A DNA stretch of 64,000 nucleotides. It comes from an uncultured Neomegalonema sp. Lineage in GTDB: Bacteria; Pseudomonadota; Alphaproteobacteria; Rhodobacterales; Rhodobacteraceae. Each line of letters opens with the position of its first letter. Within the stretch, counting starts at the first letter, position 1. Shown here piece after piece: positions 18,351 to 25,423 of the stretch. The notes under the pieces are model-generated. The model saw only the letters and a program-made list of their open reading frames with translations, did not search any database and had not been told where the DNA came from. The stretch spans positions 22,083 to 86,082 of the forward strand of contig CALKBI010000001.1 in assembly GCA_937990185.1 (NCBI GenBank). The letters run 5' to 3'. Both the position numbers and the translations under genes were made by a program.

Positions 18351-18378
18351 GCCGCCCAGATTATTCCGGGCGGCTTTT
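18351..18378 (+). terminator. Intrinsic terminator of leuC
   Basis: GCCGCCC pairs with GGGCGGC across a 10-base loop and is followed by TTTTTT. It lies 25 bp after the leuC stop. Confidence 0.85.
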
Positions 18379-18426
18379 TTGTGATTTGAGGTCAGAACTT
18401 TAGACCGCTTGACCACACTATACGAC

Positions 18427-18505
18427 GGCAATCCAGAGCCAGAAACACTGGCGTCTGCCGCCCTGGATCATCGGAACAAGTCCGATGATGACCCGAATAT
18501 TTTGA
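18427..18505. repeat. Direct repeat copy 1 (truncated REP-like palindromic element)
   Basis: These 79 bp match 19406-19484 without gaps at 74 of 79 positions. The right half contains TCATCGGA-ACAAG-TCCGATGATGAC. The left palindrome arm present in copy 2 (GTCATTGCCCGACTTGTTCGG) is missing or degraded here. The matching ends precisely where the toxin-tip reading frame begins to look meaningful. Confidence 0.85.
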
Positions 18506-18548
18506 GACGTTCTTCGTAAGTGCTGAACTTGGCGATGAGCCGGTTTGG

Positions 18549-18830
18549 GTGCATAATAATTGTAACAAGCCTCTTCTTGGTCGAAATCCTCGCCCACCAG
18601 CTAAAAAGCGTGTGAACACTGGCTTAGATGGTGGCCTTGCAACGGCTAAATCGATTTTTCGTAGACTGACTAAGAACCAGAACGTTGAAAACGATACGAC
18701 AAAAAAAGGAGGATTGCGCCGAGGAGCCGATGATGGAACTACCTTGAGATTTCCTGAGGGAAATAGTGGGCCGCGCATAGATATTCCTGGCCGCGGGCCA
18801 AAGGGAAGGGAAACAATTCATTTTGATTGA
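18549..18830 (+). CDS. Orphan C-terminal toxin tip of a polymorphic (Rhs/CdiA/Hint-type) toxin
   Basis: The frame is open from 18492 and reads FFVSAELGDEPVWVHNNC across the GTG used here as start. A 'VWVHN.C' junction is the usual hinge between a Hint/pretoxin region and a variable C-terminal toxin in polymorphic toxins. The 90-odd residues that follow are basic, then beta-rich, ending RIDIPGRGPKGRETIHFD, with a terminal His that could be catalytic. I cannot name the toxin family; tails of this form recall small RNase tips. No N-terminal delivery part is present, and no good ribosome site precedes the GTG, so expression is doubtful. A probable immunity gene overlaps its stop. Confidence 0.65.
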   Translation: MHNNCNKPLLGRNPRPPAKKRVNTGLDGGLATAKSIFRRLTKNQNVENDTTKKGGLRRGADDGTTLRFPEGNSGPRIDIPGRGPKGRETIHFD

Positions 18831-19335
18831 TCAAACAGTTTTGAAAAACACCAGATGCTTACTCGCAAAACATCCCTGGACTTCATTCCAACTACAAGGC
18901 GGAGTCTTTAAAGATCCTATCCCAAATGACCGTCCTGCATACCGGATGGGGCATTGTATCATTATAGCTGAAGACCCGATATGGATTACAGTTGAGGAAT
19001 CCTGTATTGATGAAGACGAACTTTCATTGGATGTCGGTATAGACAAAAATTTCGGGAATCCCGATCATGAAAAAAAAATTAGACCTGCCAGAAGTACGGT
19101 AACGGAATTTCCAGGAAACTGTAAAATAGATTGCTTTTTGAATTGTCAAATAAAGATTTTATTTGGCCATGAGGAAGAAATATTAAAGTCAATATTATTT
19201 GTAAATAATAATAATGAAAAATTACTGATGCATGTAGATGAATATATATCATTTAGTATTTTGGTATCAACTAATAAAACTTACATTGAAGAAACAATAG
19301 AGTCTAATTGGCCGTCATTGTTAAAAGGTATGTAA
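18823..19335 (+). CDS. Probable immunity protein of the orphan toxin cassette
   Basis: The 170-residue acidic protein starts at a TTG overlapping the toxin stop by 8 bp; no in-frame ATG fits the N-terminus. It is soluble, with no signal peptide or membrane helix. I do not recognise the sequence. The coding DNA is visibly AT-rich, especially after 19060, unlike leuC or liuB on either side, which points to recent transfer. Immediate overlap with a toxin tip is the standard arrangement of an immunity gene; the function is inferred from that alone. Confidence 0.6.
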   Translation: MIDQTVLKNTRCLLAKHPWTSFQLQGGVFKDPIPNDRPAYRMGHCIIIAEDPIWITVEESCIDEDELSLDVGIDKNFGNPDHEKKIRPARSTVTEFPGNCKIDCFLNCQIKILFGHEEEILKSILFVNNNNEKLLMHVDEYISFSILVSTNKTYIEETIESNWPSLLKGM

Positions 19336-19385
19336 TTTCCCTGTATCGCTGACCTTTTCTGCTCTCGATGATTTTTGCCTGCCCT

Positions 19386-19484
19386 GTCATTGCCCGACTT
19401 GTTCGGGCAATCCAGAGCCAAAAACACTGGCGTCTGTCGCCCTGGATCACCGGAACAAGTCCGATGATGACCTAAATATTTTGA
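19386..19484. repeat. Direct repeat copy 2, complete REP-like palindromic element
   Basis: The complete element (19386-19471) begins GTCATTGCCCGACTTGTTCG and ends in the near-inverse ACAAGTCCGATGATGAC, with ATCCAGAG and CCCTGGAT as inner arms, so the whole can fold into one long hairpin. Homology with copy 1 covers 19406-19484. Elements of GTCAT...ATGAC form are common in alphaproteobacterial intergenic DNA. It lies within the 379-bp gap 19336-19714, which otherwise holds only the hairpin at 19625 and no gene. Confidence 0.85.
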
Positions 19485-19624
19485 AGCGGGGTGTGGTTTG
19501 GTTCGTGCTTGGATTGAGGCTGGATGAATTTGCCTTCCTGTGGCGTCGACCTTTTCGGCTCTCAATGATTTTTCTTCGAAAAATGCATCTGCCGCTGCCA
19601 GTTTTGCGCTCGTGTCGAGGTCCG

Positions 19625-19648
19625 ACGAATTTGCTTTTGCAAATTCGT
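19625..19648. other. Perfect inverted repeat upstream of the 19715 gene
   Basis: ACGAATTTGC and GCAAATTCGT are perfect 10-bp arms around TTTT. No T-run follows, so it is more likely an operator or mRNA hairpin than a terminator. It lies about 70 bp before the hypothetical gene. Confidence 0.45.
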
Positions 19649-19714
19649 TGTTGACAAATGTTCTTATTTAGTTCTTTTTGCTGTCGTTGATTTAAACGAG
19701 AGGCAAAAGACGGC

Positions 19715-20314
19715 GTGGACTTTGAACGGGCAATAGAAACTCAGCGGCTCAAACTGCTCCGCGTTGTTGCGGGGCTGGTCGTTTTGGTTGCGGTGTTGTC
19801 TCTTGGCCCGATCGCGCGCGGCTTTTCAATCTCGATCTGCGGCTTTGTTGGGACGATGCTGTCCCGCGCGGAAATCGCTGCGCGGTATCTGGTGATTGCA
19901 CAGGCCCGCTTGATGGACTCCCGCAGCGGCTCGGCTATCGAGCAAAGCCAGTTTTCAGAGTTACTCGTCCGCGTCGTTATAGCAGAGGACAAGGATGTCT
20001 CCCTGTCTGACTGCCGCGAACGGCTTAAAGCCCTGCATGCCGTACTGACGCATTTACCACGCCACGCCGCGCGCCTGATACGCCGGATCGAAAAGCAAAT
20101 GCGGGACGTGGCCCGCACATATCCGCTTTCGCTTCGCTCGGATGAAGGTCTTTCAGGAGTGCTTCGCGGTTGGCAATTAGCCGGACCCCGCATTGAGCGC
20201 CCGCCCGATAAGGGCTTGCTCGTGTCGTCGTTTGCTGACCTCCCCCCGAAATCCGGGCGGGAGGCACAGGCGGTTTGGGTTATGGGTGTTCCAACGGACC
20301 ACCTTACATCCTGA
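19715..20314 (+). CDS. Conserved-looking hypothetical protein with one membrane helix
   Basis: The 199 residues start at a [21 protein letters not shown] is followed by a hydrophobic segment (about 16-45), then a long basic helical region (about 85-140, many Arg and Leu) and a Pro-rich end. The opening resembles alphaproteobacterial proteins of unknown function that I cannot name. It converges on liuB, overlapping its 3' end by 11 bp. No catalytic residues are evident. Confidence 0.55.
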   Translation: MDFERAIETQRLKLLRVVAGLVVLVAVLSLGPIARGFSISICGFVGTMLSRAEIAARYLVIAQARLMDSRSGSAIEQSQFSELLVRVVIAEDKDVSLSDCRERLKALHAVLTHLPRHAARLIRRIEKQMRDVARTYPLSLRSDEGLSGVLRGWQLAGPRIERPPDKGLLVSSFADLPPKSGREAQAVWVMGVPTDHLTS

Positions 20315-21890
20315 ACACGCCAAAGTTTGTTTTGTCGATGGGCGCGTTCAACGCTGCGGATAGCGACAATCCGAGTATGTCGCGGGTTTTGCGCGGGTCG
20401 ATGATGCCGTCATCCCAAAGGCGGGCGGAGGCGTAAAGCGGATGCGATTGTTCTTCGAACATATCTTCAATGGGTTTCTTGAATGCGGCCTCGTCTTCGG
20501 CGCTGTTAAATCCGCCGCGTTTAACTTGTGCGAGGACGCCCGCCGCTTGCTCGCCGCCCATGACCGAGATGCGCGAGTTCGGCCATGTCCATAAAAAGCG
20601 CGGTTGATACGCGCGCCCGCACATGCCGTAATTGCCTGCCCCGAAAGACCCGCCAACCAGCATCGTAATTTTTGGAACGGAGGAGGTTGCAACGGCTGTA
20701 ACGAGTTTTGCGCCATCCTTGGCAATGCCGCCCGCCTCATACTTTCGGCCCACCATAAAGCCGGTGACATTTTGTAGAAATACAAGCGGGATGCCGCGCT
20801 GACTGCATAGCTGTACGAAGTGTGCGCCTTTCAGCGCGCTCTCGGAAAACAGCACGCCATTATTGGCGATAATCCCGCAAGGCAATCCGTGAATATGAGC
20901 GAAGCCGCAGACCAGTGTTGTGCCGTACTGCGCTTTGAATTCGTCGAACCGGGAGCCGTCAACTGTTCGGGCAATCACTTCGCGGATGTCATACGGCGTC
21001 TTCAGGTCCGCCGGGACAACACCAAGAATTTCCTCCGGGTCATAGGCGGGGTCTTCGGGTGTCAACCGCTCGACCGATGCGCGGGTCGGCGCGCCTAAAT
21101 TGCCAACGATCCGGCGCGCAATCGCCAAGGCATGAGCGTCATCTTCCGCAAGATGATCGGCCACACCCGAAAGCCGCGTATGGGTATCGCCGCCGCCGAG
21201 GTCTTCGGCGGAGACTTCTTCGCCCGTTGCCATTTTCACCAGAGGCGGACCGGCGAGAAAGATCGTGCCTTGCTCGCGCACAATGATGGTCTCGTCCGAC
21301 ATGGCGGGGACATAAGCGCCGCCCGCTGTGCAACTGCCCATCACAACCGCGATCTGGCTTATGCCTTTCGCGGACATGCGTGCTTGGTTATAAAAAATGC
21401 GCCCGAAGTGATCACGATCAGGGAAGACTTCATCCTGATGCGGCAGATTCGCGCCGCCGCTGTCTACGAGGTAAATGCAGGGCAGGTGGTTTTCTTCTGC
21501 GATCTCTTGCGCGCGGAGATGTTTCTTCACCGAGAGTGGGAAATACGCACCGCCTTTGACAGTGGCATCATTGGCAAGGATCATACATTCGCGATTTGCG
21601 ATACGCCCTATCCCCGCGACCATTCCAGCCGCCGGAGCCGCTCCATCATAAAGGCCATGCGCCGCGAAAAGACCAACCTCAAGGAACGGAGAGCCGGCGT
21701 CGATCACTCGGGCAATACGCTCGCGGGGGAGAATTTTCCCACGAGAGACATGCCGGTCACGGTTCTTTTGCCCGCCGCCGGATAACCCAGCCTCCGCAGC
21801 TTCGGCCACAACAGAAAGCTGTTCCAACTGTGCCGCCTCGTTGACGCGGTAAGTGTCCGAGCGGGGCGAGAGAGAGGAGGTGAGTTTCAT
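20304..21890 (-). CDS. liuB: Methylcrotonyl-CoA carboxylase carboxyltransferase (beta) subunit
   Basis: The 528 residues form a two-domain biotin-dependent carboxyltransferase of the usual length. Motifs include [80 protein letters not shown] and [18 protein letters not shown], which fit the methylcrotonyl-CoA branch better than propionyl-CoA. It carboxylates 3-methylcrotonyl-CoA in leucine breakdown. The biotin-carrying alpha subunit is not in this window. Isovaleryl-CoA dehydrogenase lies directly upstream on the same strand. Confidence 0.9.
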   Translation of the reverse strand: MKLTSSLSPRSDTYRVNEAAQLEQLSVVAEAAEAGLSGGGQKNRDRHVSRGKILPRERIARVIDAGSPFLEVGLFAAHGLYDGAAPAAGMVAGIGRIANRECMILANDATVKGGAYFPLSVKKHLRAQEIAEENHLPCIYLVDSGGANLPHQDEVFPDRDHFGRIFYNQARMSAKGISQIAVVMGSCTAGGAYVPAMSDETIIVREQGTIFLAGPPLVKMATGEEVSAEDLGGGDTHTRLSGVADHLAEDDAHALAIARRIVGNLGAPTRASVERLTPEDPAYDPEEILGVVPADLKTPYDIREVIARTVDGSRFDEFKAQYGTTLVCGFAHIHGLPCGIIANNGVLFSESALKGAHFVQLCSQRGIPLVFLQNVTGFMVGRKYEAGGIAKDGAKLVTAVATSSVPKITMLVGGSFGAGNYGMCGRAYQPRFLWTWPNSRISVMGGEQAAGVLAQVKRGGFNSAEDEAAFKKPIEDMFEEQSHPLYASARLWDDGIIDPRKTRDILGLSLSAALNAPIDKTNFGVFRM

Positions 21891-22008
21891 TCTATCATCT
21901 CGTTACACTATCTAAAGGACCAAGCAGATTTTACAAAACCGTAAGGAATGCTTTTGGCAGAGGTTAGGCATGTTGATAAGCGCGTTGCTCTATCTTCACA
22001 TCCTTTAA

Positions 22009-23172
22009 TCATCCCGTCACCTCAAACAATTCACGCCCGATCAGCATTCGTCGTATCTCTTGTGTGCCTGCGCCGATCTCGTAGAGTTTGGCATCGCGAA
22101 GCAGGCGGCCCGTCGGATAGTCGTTGATATAGCCGTTGCCGCCGAGCGCTTGGATGGCTTCTAACGCACATTCGGTTGCTTTGGTTGAGGAATAAAGCAA
22201 ACAGCCTGCCGCGTCTTGGCGGGTCGTTTCTCCGCGATCACACGCTGCCGCAACCGCGTAGGTATACGCCCGCGCAGAATTCATCGCGGCGTACATATCT
22301 GCGATCTTGCCTTGCATGAGTTGAAATGTGCCAATGGGACGCCCGAATTGTTCGCGCTCATGCACATAAGGCATCACCACATCCAAACACGCGGCCATGA
22401 TCCCGACCGGACCGCCGGACAAAACCACACGCTCATAGTCGAGACCGGACATCAGCACGTTGACGCCGCGTCCCTCTTCCCCAAGGACATTCTCGTAAGG
22501 GACTTCGCAATCTTCAAATACTAACTCGCAAGTGTTCGACCCACGCATCCCCAGTTTGTCGAGCTTTTGCGCGGTGGAGAAACCGGCCATGTCCCGCTCG
22601 ATGAGAAAGGCCGTCATCCCGCGTGGTCCCGCTTCGAGGTCGGTCTTTGCGTAGACGACAAGCGTTTCCGCATCGGGACCATTGGTGATCCACATCTTAC
22701 TGCCGTTCAGAATATAACGGTCATTGCGCTTTTCTGCGTGCAGCTTCATCGATACGACATCGGACCCGGCCCCCGGTTCGCTCATGGCGAGCGATCCCAC
22801 ATGCGCGCCGGAAATCAGCTTTGGCAGGTATTTTTCTTTTTGCGCTTGCGATCCGTTGCGCCTGATCTGGTTGACGCAAAGGTTTGAGTGCGCGCCATAA
22901 CTGAGGCCCACCGAAGCCGATGCGCGGCTTATTTCTTCGACCGCAACGCAATGGGCGAGATACCCAAGACCCGCGCCGCCGAACTCTTCTTCGACCGTAA
23001 TCCCATGAAGGCCGAGCGCGCCCATCTCTTCCCAAAGCTCAGACGGAAAATCGTTTGACGCATCAATGTCAGCGGCCATTGGTGCGATGCGTTCTTGCGC
23101 AAATTTATGCACCATCTCACGCAAGGCTTCGATCTCTTCGCTCAAGGCGAAATTCATGCTGGCGTGAAACAT
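22009..23172 (-). CDS. liuA: Isovaleryl-CoA dehydrogenase
   Basis: The 387-residue acyl-CoA dehydrogenase has FAD-binding motifs [10 protein letters not shown] and [10 protein letters not shown]. The catalytic base is E247 in [18 protein letters not shown], the position used by isovaleryl-CoA dehydrogenases rather than the later site of short- and medium-chain enzymes. It forms 3-methylcrotonyl-CoA, the substrate of the LiuB product. The 118-bp gap to liuB suggests one transcript. Confidence 0.92.
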   Translation of the reverse strand: MFHASMNFALSEEIEALREMVHKFAQERIAPMAADIDASNDFPSELWEEMGALGLHGITVEEEFGGAGLGYLAHCVAVEEISRASASVGLSYGAHSNLCVNQIRRNGSQAQKEKYLPKLISGAHVGSLAMSEPGAGSDVVSMKLHAEKRNDRYILNGSKMWITNGPDAETLVVYAKTDLEAGPRGMTAFLIERDMAGFSTAQKLDKLGMRGSNTCELVFEDCEVPYENVLGEEGRGVNVLMSGLDYERVVLSGGPVGIMAACLDVVMPYVHEREQFGRPIGTFQLMQGKIADMYAAMNSARAYTYAVAAACDRGETTRQDAAGCLLYSSTKATECALEAIQALGGNGYINDYPTGRLLRDAKLYEIGAGTQEIRRMLIGRELFEVTG

Positions 23173-23205
23173 GGGAACCCTCTTATCGTCGTGTCAGTGA
23201 TACAG

Positions 23206-23226
23206 TTTGCGTAAGTGACGTTAAAG
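23206..23226. promoter_or_regulatory. Candidate MerR-type (LiuR-like) operator
   Basis: TTTGCGT-AAGTG-ACGTTAAAG is an imperfect dyad in the 134-bp divergent gap between liuA and the thiolase gene. Its TTT-CGT...ACG-AAA form resembles, from memory, LiuR sites of the type TTTACGTTTACGTAAA. No MerR gene is in the window. Confidence 0.35.
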
Positions 23227-23306
23227 TCAATCGGCTTGATTTTATGCATTGATACTTTGTATTTACGAGACAGAAAATTGGGTAATCAAGTTAACGGATA
23301 ACCGTC

Positions 23307-24488
23307 ATGACCGAAGCCATCGCCATCGTTTCCGCTGCGCGTACTCCCATGGGAGGGTTTCAGGGCGAGTTATCTGATGCCACTTGCCCGGAATTGGGAG
23401 CAGCCGCAATCCGTGCTGCGGTAGAGCGGGCGGGTATCGCCCCCGACGACGTTGACGAGGTGCTGATGGGCTGTGTTCTGCCCGCCGGACAAGGACAAGC
23501 CCCTGCAAGGCAAGCTGCGCTTGGTGCAGGGTTGCCTCTCGGCGTACCATGCTCGACAGTCAATAAAATGTGTGGTTCCGGCATGAAAACCACCATGATG
23601 GCGATGGATCAACTGCGCGCCGGGAATGGGTCGGTCGTTATTGCAGGCGGTATGGAGTCCATGACCAATGCGCCGTATTTGCTGCCTAAAATGCGCGGCG
23701 GCGCACGGCTGGGGCATGTCGGTGCAGTCGATCATATGTTCCTCGACGGTTTGGAAGATGCTTTTGATCAAGGGCGGCTGATGGGAACTTTCGCCGAAGA
23801 TTGCGCGGAAAAGTATCAGTTCAGTCGTGCCGAACAGGATGACTATGCGCTGCGCTCTCTTGATTGCGCTTTGGCGGCACAGACTGAAGGTCGGTTTGCT
23901 GACGAGATTGCTTCGGTGACGATCAAGACCCGTAAAGGCGAAGTCACCATCAGCGAAGATGAACAACCGCGCAATGCGCGCCCGGATAAAATCCCGACGC
24001 TCAAGCCTGCATTTAAGAAAGATGGCACAGTGACTCCCGCGAACTCATCGTCTATCTCAGATGGTGCTGCGGCTCTTGTGTTGATGCGCGAAAGTGATGC
24101 GAAAGCAAAAGGATTGACGATCCGGGGGCGTTTGCTCGCGCATGGCTCTCATGCTCAGGAACCCGGTTGGTTCACCACTGCGCCTGTTCCCGCGATGCAG
24201 ACTGTTCTGTCCCGTATGGGCTGGTCGCTCGATGACGTTGATTTGTGGGAAGTGAACGAGGCCTTCGCTGTTGTTCCTATGGCTGCCGAGCGCGAGGTTG
24301 GCATTCCACGGGATCGGCTCAATGTGAATGGCGGCGCTTGCGCGTTAGGCCATCCTATTGGTGCATCGGGTGCGCGGATTATTGTAACCTTGCTTCATGC
24401 GTTAGAGAAATCGGGCGGAAAGCGTGGTATCGCATCGCTTTGTATCGGAGGCGGTGAGGGAACCGCTGTTGCATTGGAGATTGACTGA
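23307..24488 (+). CDS. Acetyl-CoA acetyltransferase (thiolase)
   Basis: The 393 residues have all three thiolase signatures: nucleophile C89 in VNKMCGSGMK, H349 in NGGACALGHPIGASGAR and C379 in LCIGGGEG. It condenses or cleaves acetoacetyl-CoA. It is divergent from liuA and next to HMG-CoA-related catabolism, so it may finish leucine degradation (acetoacetyl-CoA to acetyl-CoA) or start polyhydroxybutyrate synthesis. A phasin gene elsewhere in the window makes the second role possible. The next gene starts directly after its stop. Confidence 0.93.
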   Translation: MTEAIAIVSAARTPMGGFQGELSDATCPELGAAAIRAAVERAGIAPDDVDEVLMGCVLPAGQGQAPARQAALGAGLPLGVPCSTVNKMCGSGMKTTMMAMDQLRAGNGSVVIAGGMESMTNAPYLLPKMRGGARLGHVGAVDHMFLDGLEDAFDQGRLMGTFAEDCAEKYQFSRAEQDDYALRSLDCALAAQTEGRFADEIASVTIKTRKGEVTISEDEQPRNARPDKIPTLKPAFKKDGTVTPANSSSISDGAAALVLMRESDAKAKGLTIRGRLLAHGSHAQEPGWFTTAPVPAMQTVLSRMGWSLDDVDLWEVNEAFAVVPMAAEREVGIPRDRLNVNGGACALGHPIGASGARIIVTLLHALEKSGGKRGIASLCIGGGEGTAVALEID

Positions 24489-24872
24489 ATGAAGCACGTT
24501 AAAGACATGGTGGCAGAGGCTAATGCCGAACTTGAATGCCTCACAGCAGAAGAAGCGATGGCGCTGCATGGGAATGACGATGTTCTCTTCGTTGATCTGC
24601 GTGATCCGCGTGAGCTGACCCGTGAGGGGATGGTCCCCGGTGCGTTTAGCTGTACGCGCGGGATGCTTGAATTCTGGATTGATCCGGAAAGCCCCTATGC
24701 CAAGGAGCAGTTTCAAGGTGACAAAAAATATGTCTTCTATTGCGCCTCCGGTTGGCGGTCGGCACTGTCGGCGAAAACGGCACAGGATATGGGACTTGAG
24801 AATGTCAGCCATATCGTCAGCGGTTTCGGCGGCTGGAAAAAAGCTGGCGGCGCGGTCGAAGAAAAAAGCTGA
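24489..24872 (+). CDS. Rhodanese-like sulfurtransferase domain protein
   Basis: The 127-residue single rhodanese domain has LFVDLRDPRELTREGMVPGA near the start and the active-site loop YCASGWRS with catalytic C85. The ATG immediately follows the thiolase stop, so translation is coupled. The physiological sulfur acceptor is unknown. Confidence 0.88.
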   Translation: MKHVKDMVAEANAELECLTAEEAMALHGNDDVLFVDLRDPRELTREGMVPGAFSCTRGMLEFWIDPESPYAKEQFQGDKKYVFYCASGWRSALSAKTAQDMGLENVSHIVSGFGGWKKAGGAVEEKS

Positions 24873-24876
24873 TTTT

Positions 24877-25254
24877 TTAAACTACCATCAAGGCCGCACC
24901 AACGCGCCGTCCTTCGCCAAGTAAGACGTTGAAGGTTCGTGCTGCCGCTGGTGTGGCCATTGGCTCTACACCGATATTGCGTTCATCGAAAAAGGCTTGA
25001 ACATCGGGCGCAATCATTCTTTGGTCAGGCCCAAGGCCCATGAGGATGACATCCAAGCCGGTGATGTGTTCGTTTAATGCTTCGGCTTCCGCGCGTGTTG
25101 GACCGCCCGGAATAACTGTCCAAGGCGTCATGCGTTCGCTGGTGACAAAGACCGCACCGTCAATCCAATGTCCCCCGATGCGAAAACCGCCCGGCCCATA
25201 CCCATCAATGGCGGTCGGGGCATCGAAATGAACTTCACGCAGTTCAATCGCCAT
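24877..25254 (-). CDS. Mth938-like domain protein
   Basis: The 125-residue protein starts at MAIELREVHF, with GGAG at good spacing. Motifs VHFDAPTAIDGYGPGGFRIGG, GAVFVTSERMTPW and LDVILMGLGPDQRM are typical of the small MTH938 fold, often encoded after secDF and yajC in alphaproteobacteria. Homologues are linked to mitochondrial complex I assembly (NDUFAF3); the bacterial role is not established. An intrinsic terminator hairpin ends right at its ribosome site. Confidence 0.85.
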   Translation of the reverse strand: MAIELREVHFDAPTAIDGYGPGGFRIGGHWIDGAVFVTSERMTPWTVIPGGPTRAEAEALNEHITGLDVILMGLGPDQRMIAPDVQAFFDERNIGVEPMATPAAARTFNVLLGEGRRVGAALMVV

Positions 25255-25266
25255 GGCTTGTTCTCC

Positions 25267-25301
25267 AAAAAAATTCGGCCCCGAGCGGTAACCCGGAGCC
25301 G
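25267..25301 (-). terminator. Intrinsic terminator abutting the Mth938-gene ribosome site
   Basis: On the minus strand CGGCTCCGGG pairs with CTCGGGGCCG (two G-T pairs) around TTACCG, followed by AATTTTTTT. The T-run is immediately followed by GGAG, the ribosome site of the next gene. It can end secDF transcription or act as a leader attenuator. Confidence 0.8.
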
Positions 25302-25331
25302 ATATTAAATCAAAAGATCTCGTATCGTGAT

Positions 25332-25350
25332 TTAACGCACATTGCGTTAA
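25332..25350. promoter_or_regulatory. Perfect 19-bp palindrome between secDF and the Mth938-like gene
   Basis: TTAACGCA-CAT-TGCGTTAA has perfect 8-bp arms. It lies upstream of the terminator hairpin in the direction of the Mth938-like gene and is a candidate repressor or activator site. No promoter hexamers are claimed. Confidence 0.45.
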
Positions 25351-25423
25351 AGTTGAATCGAAAGCCATGCCAAGAGTGCATGCCTTTCGATCCGTTGGTA
25401 TCTCAATGTAAATGCAAAGTGCT

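Noticed and set aside
19741..20193. 150-residue minus-strand frame opposite the 19715 gene
   Set aside because: Arg/Ser-rich shadow composition and no ribosome site; the plus-strand frame has a membrane helix and ordered helical pattern.
24877..25368. 163-residue version of the Mth938-like protein starting at 25368
   Set aside because: The extra 38 residues would cross the terminator hairpin and the palindrome; the internal ATG has a good ribosome site and the family N-terminus.
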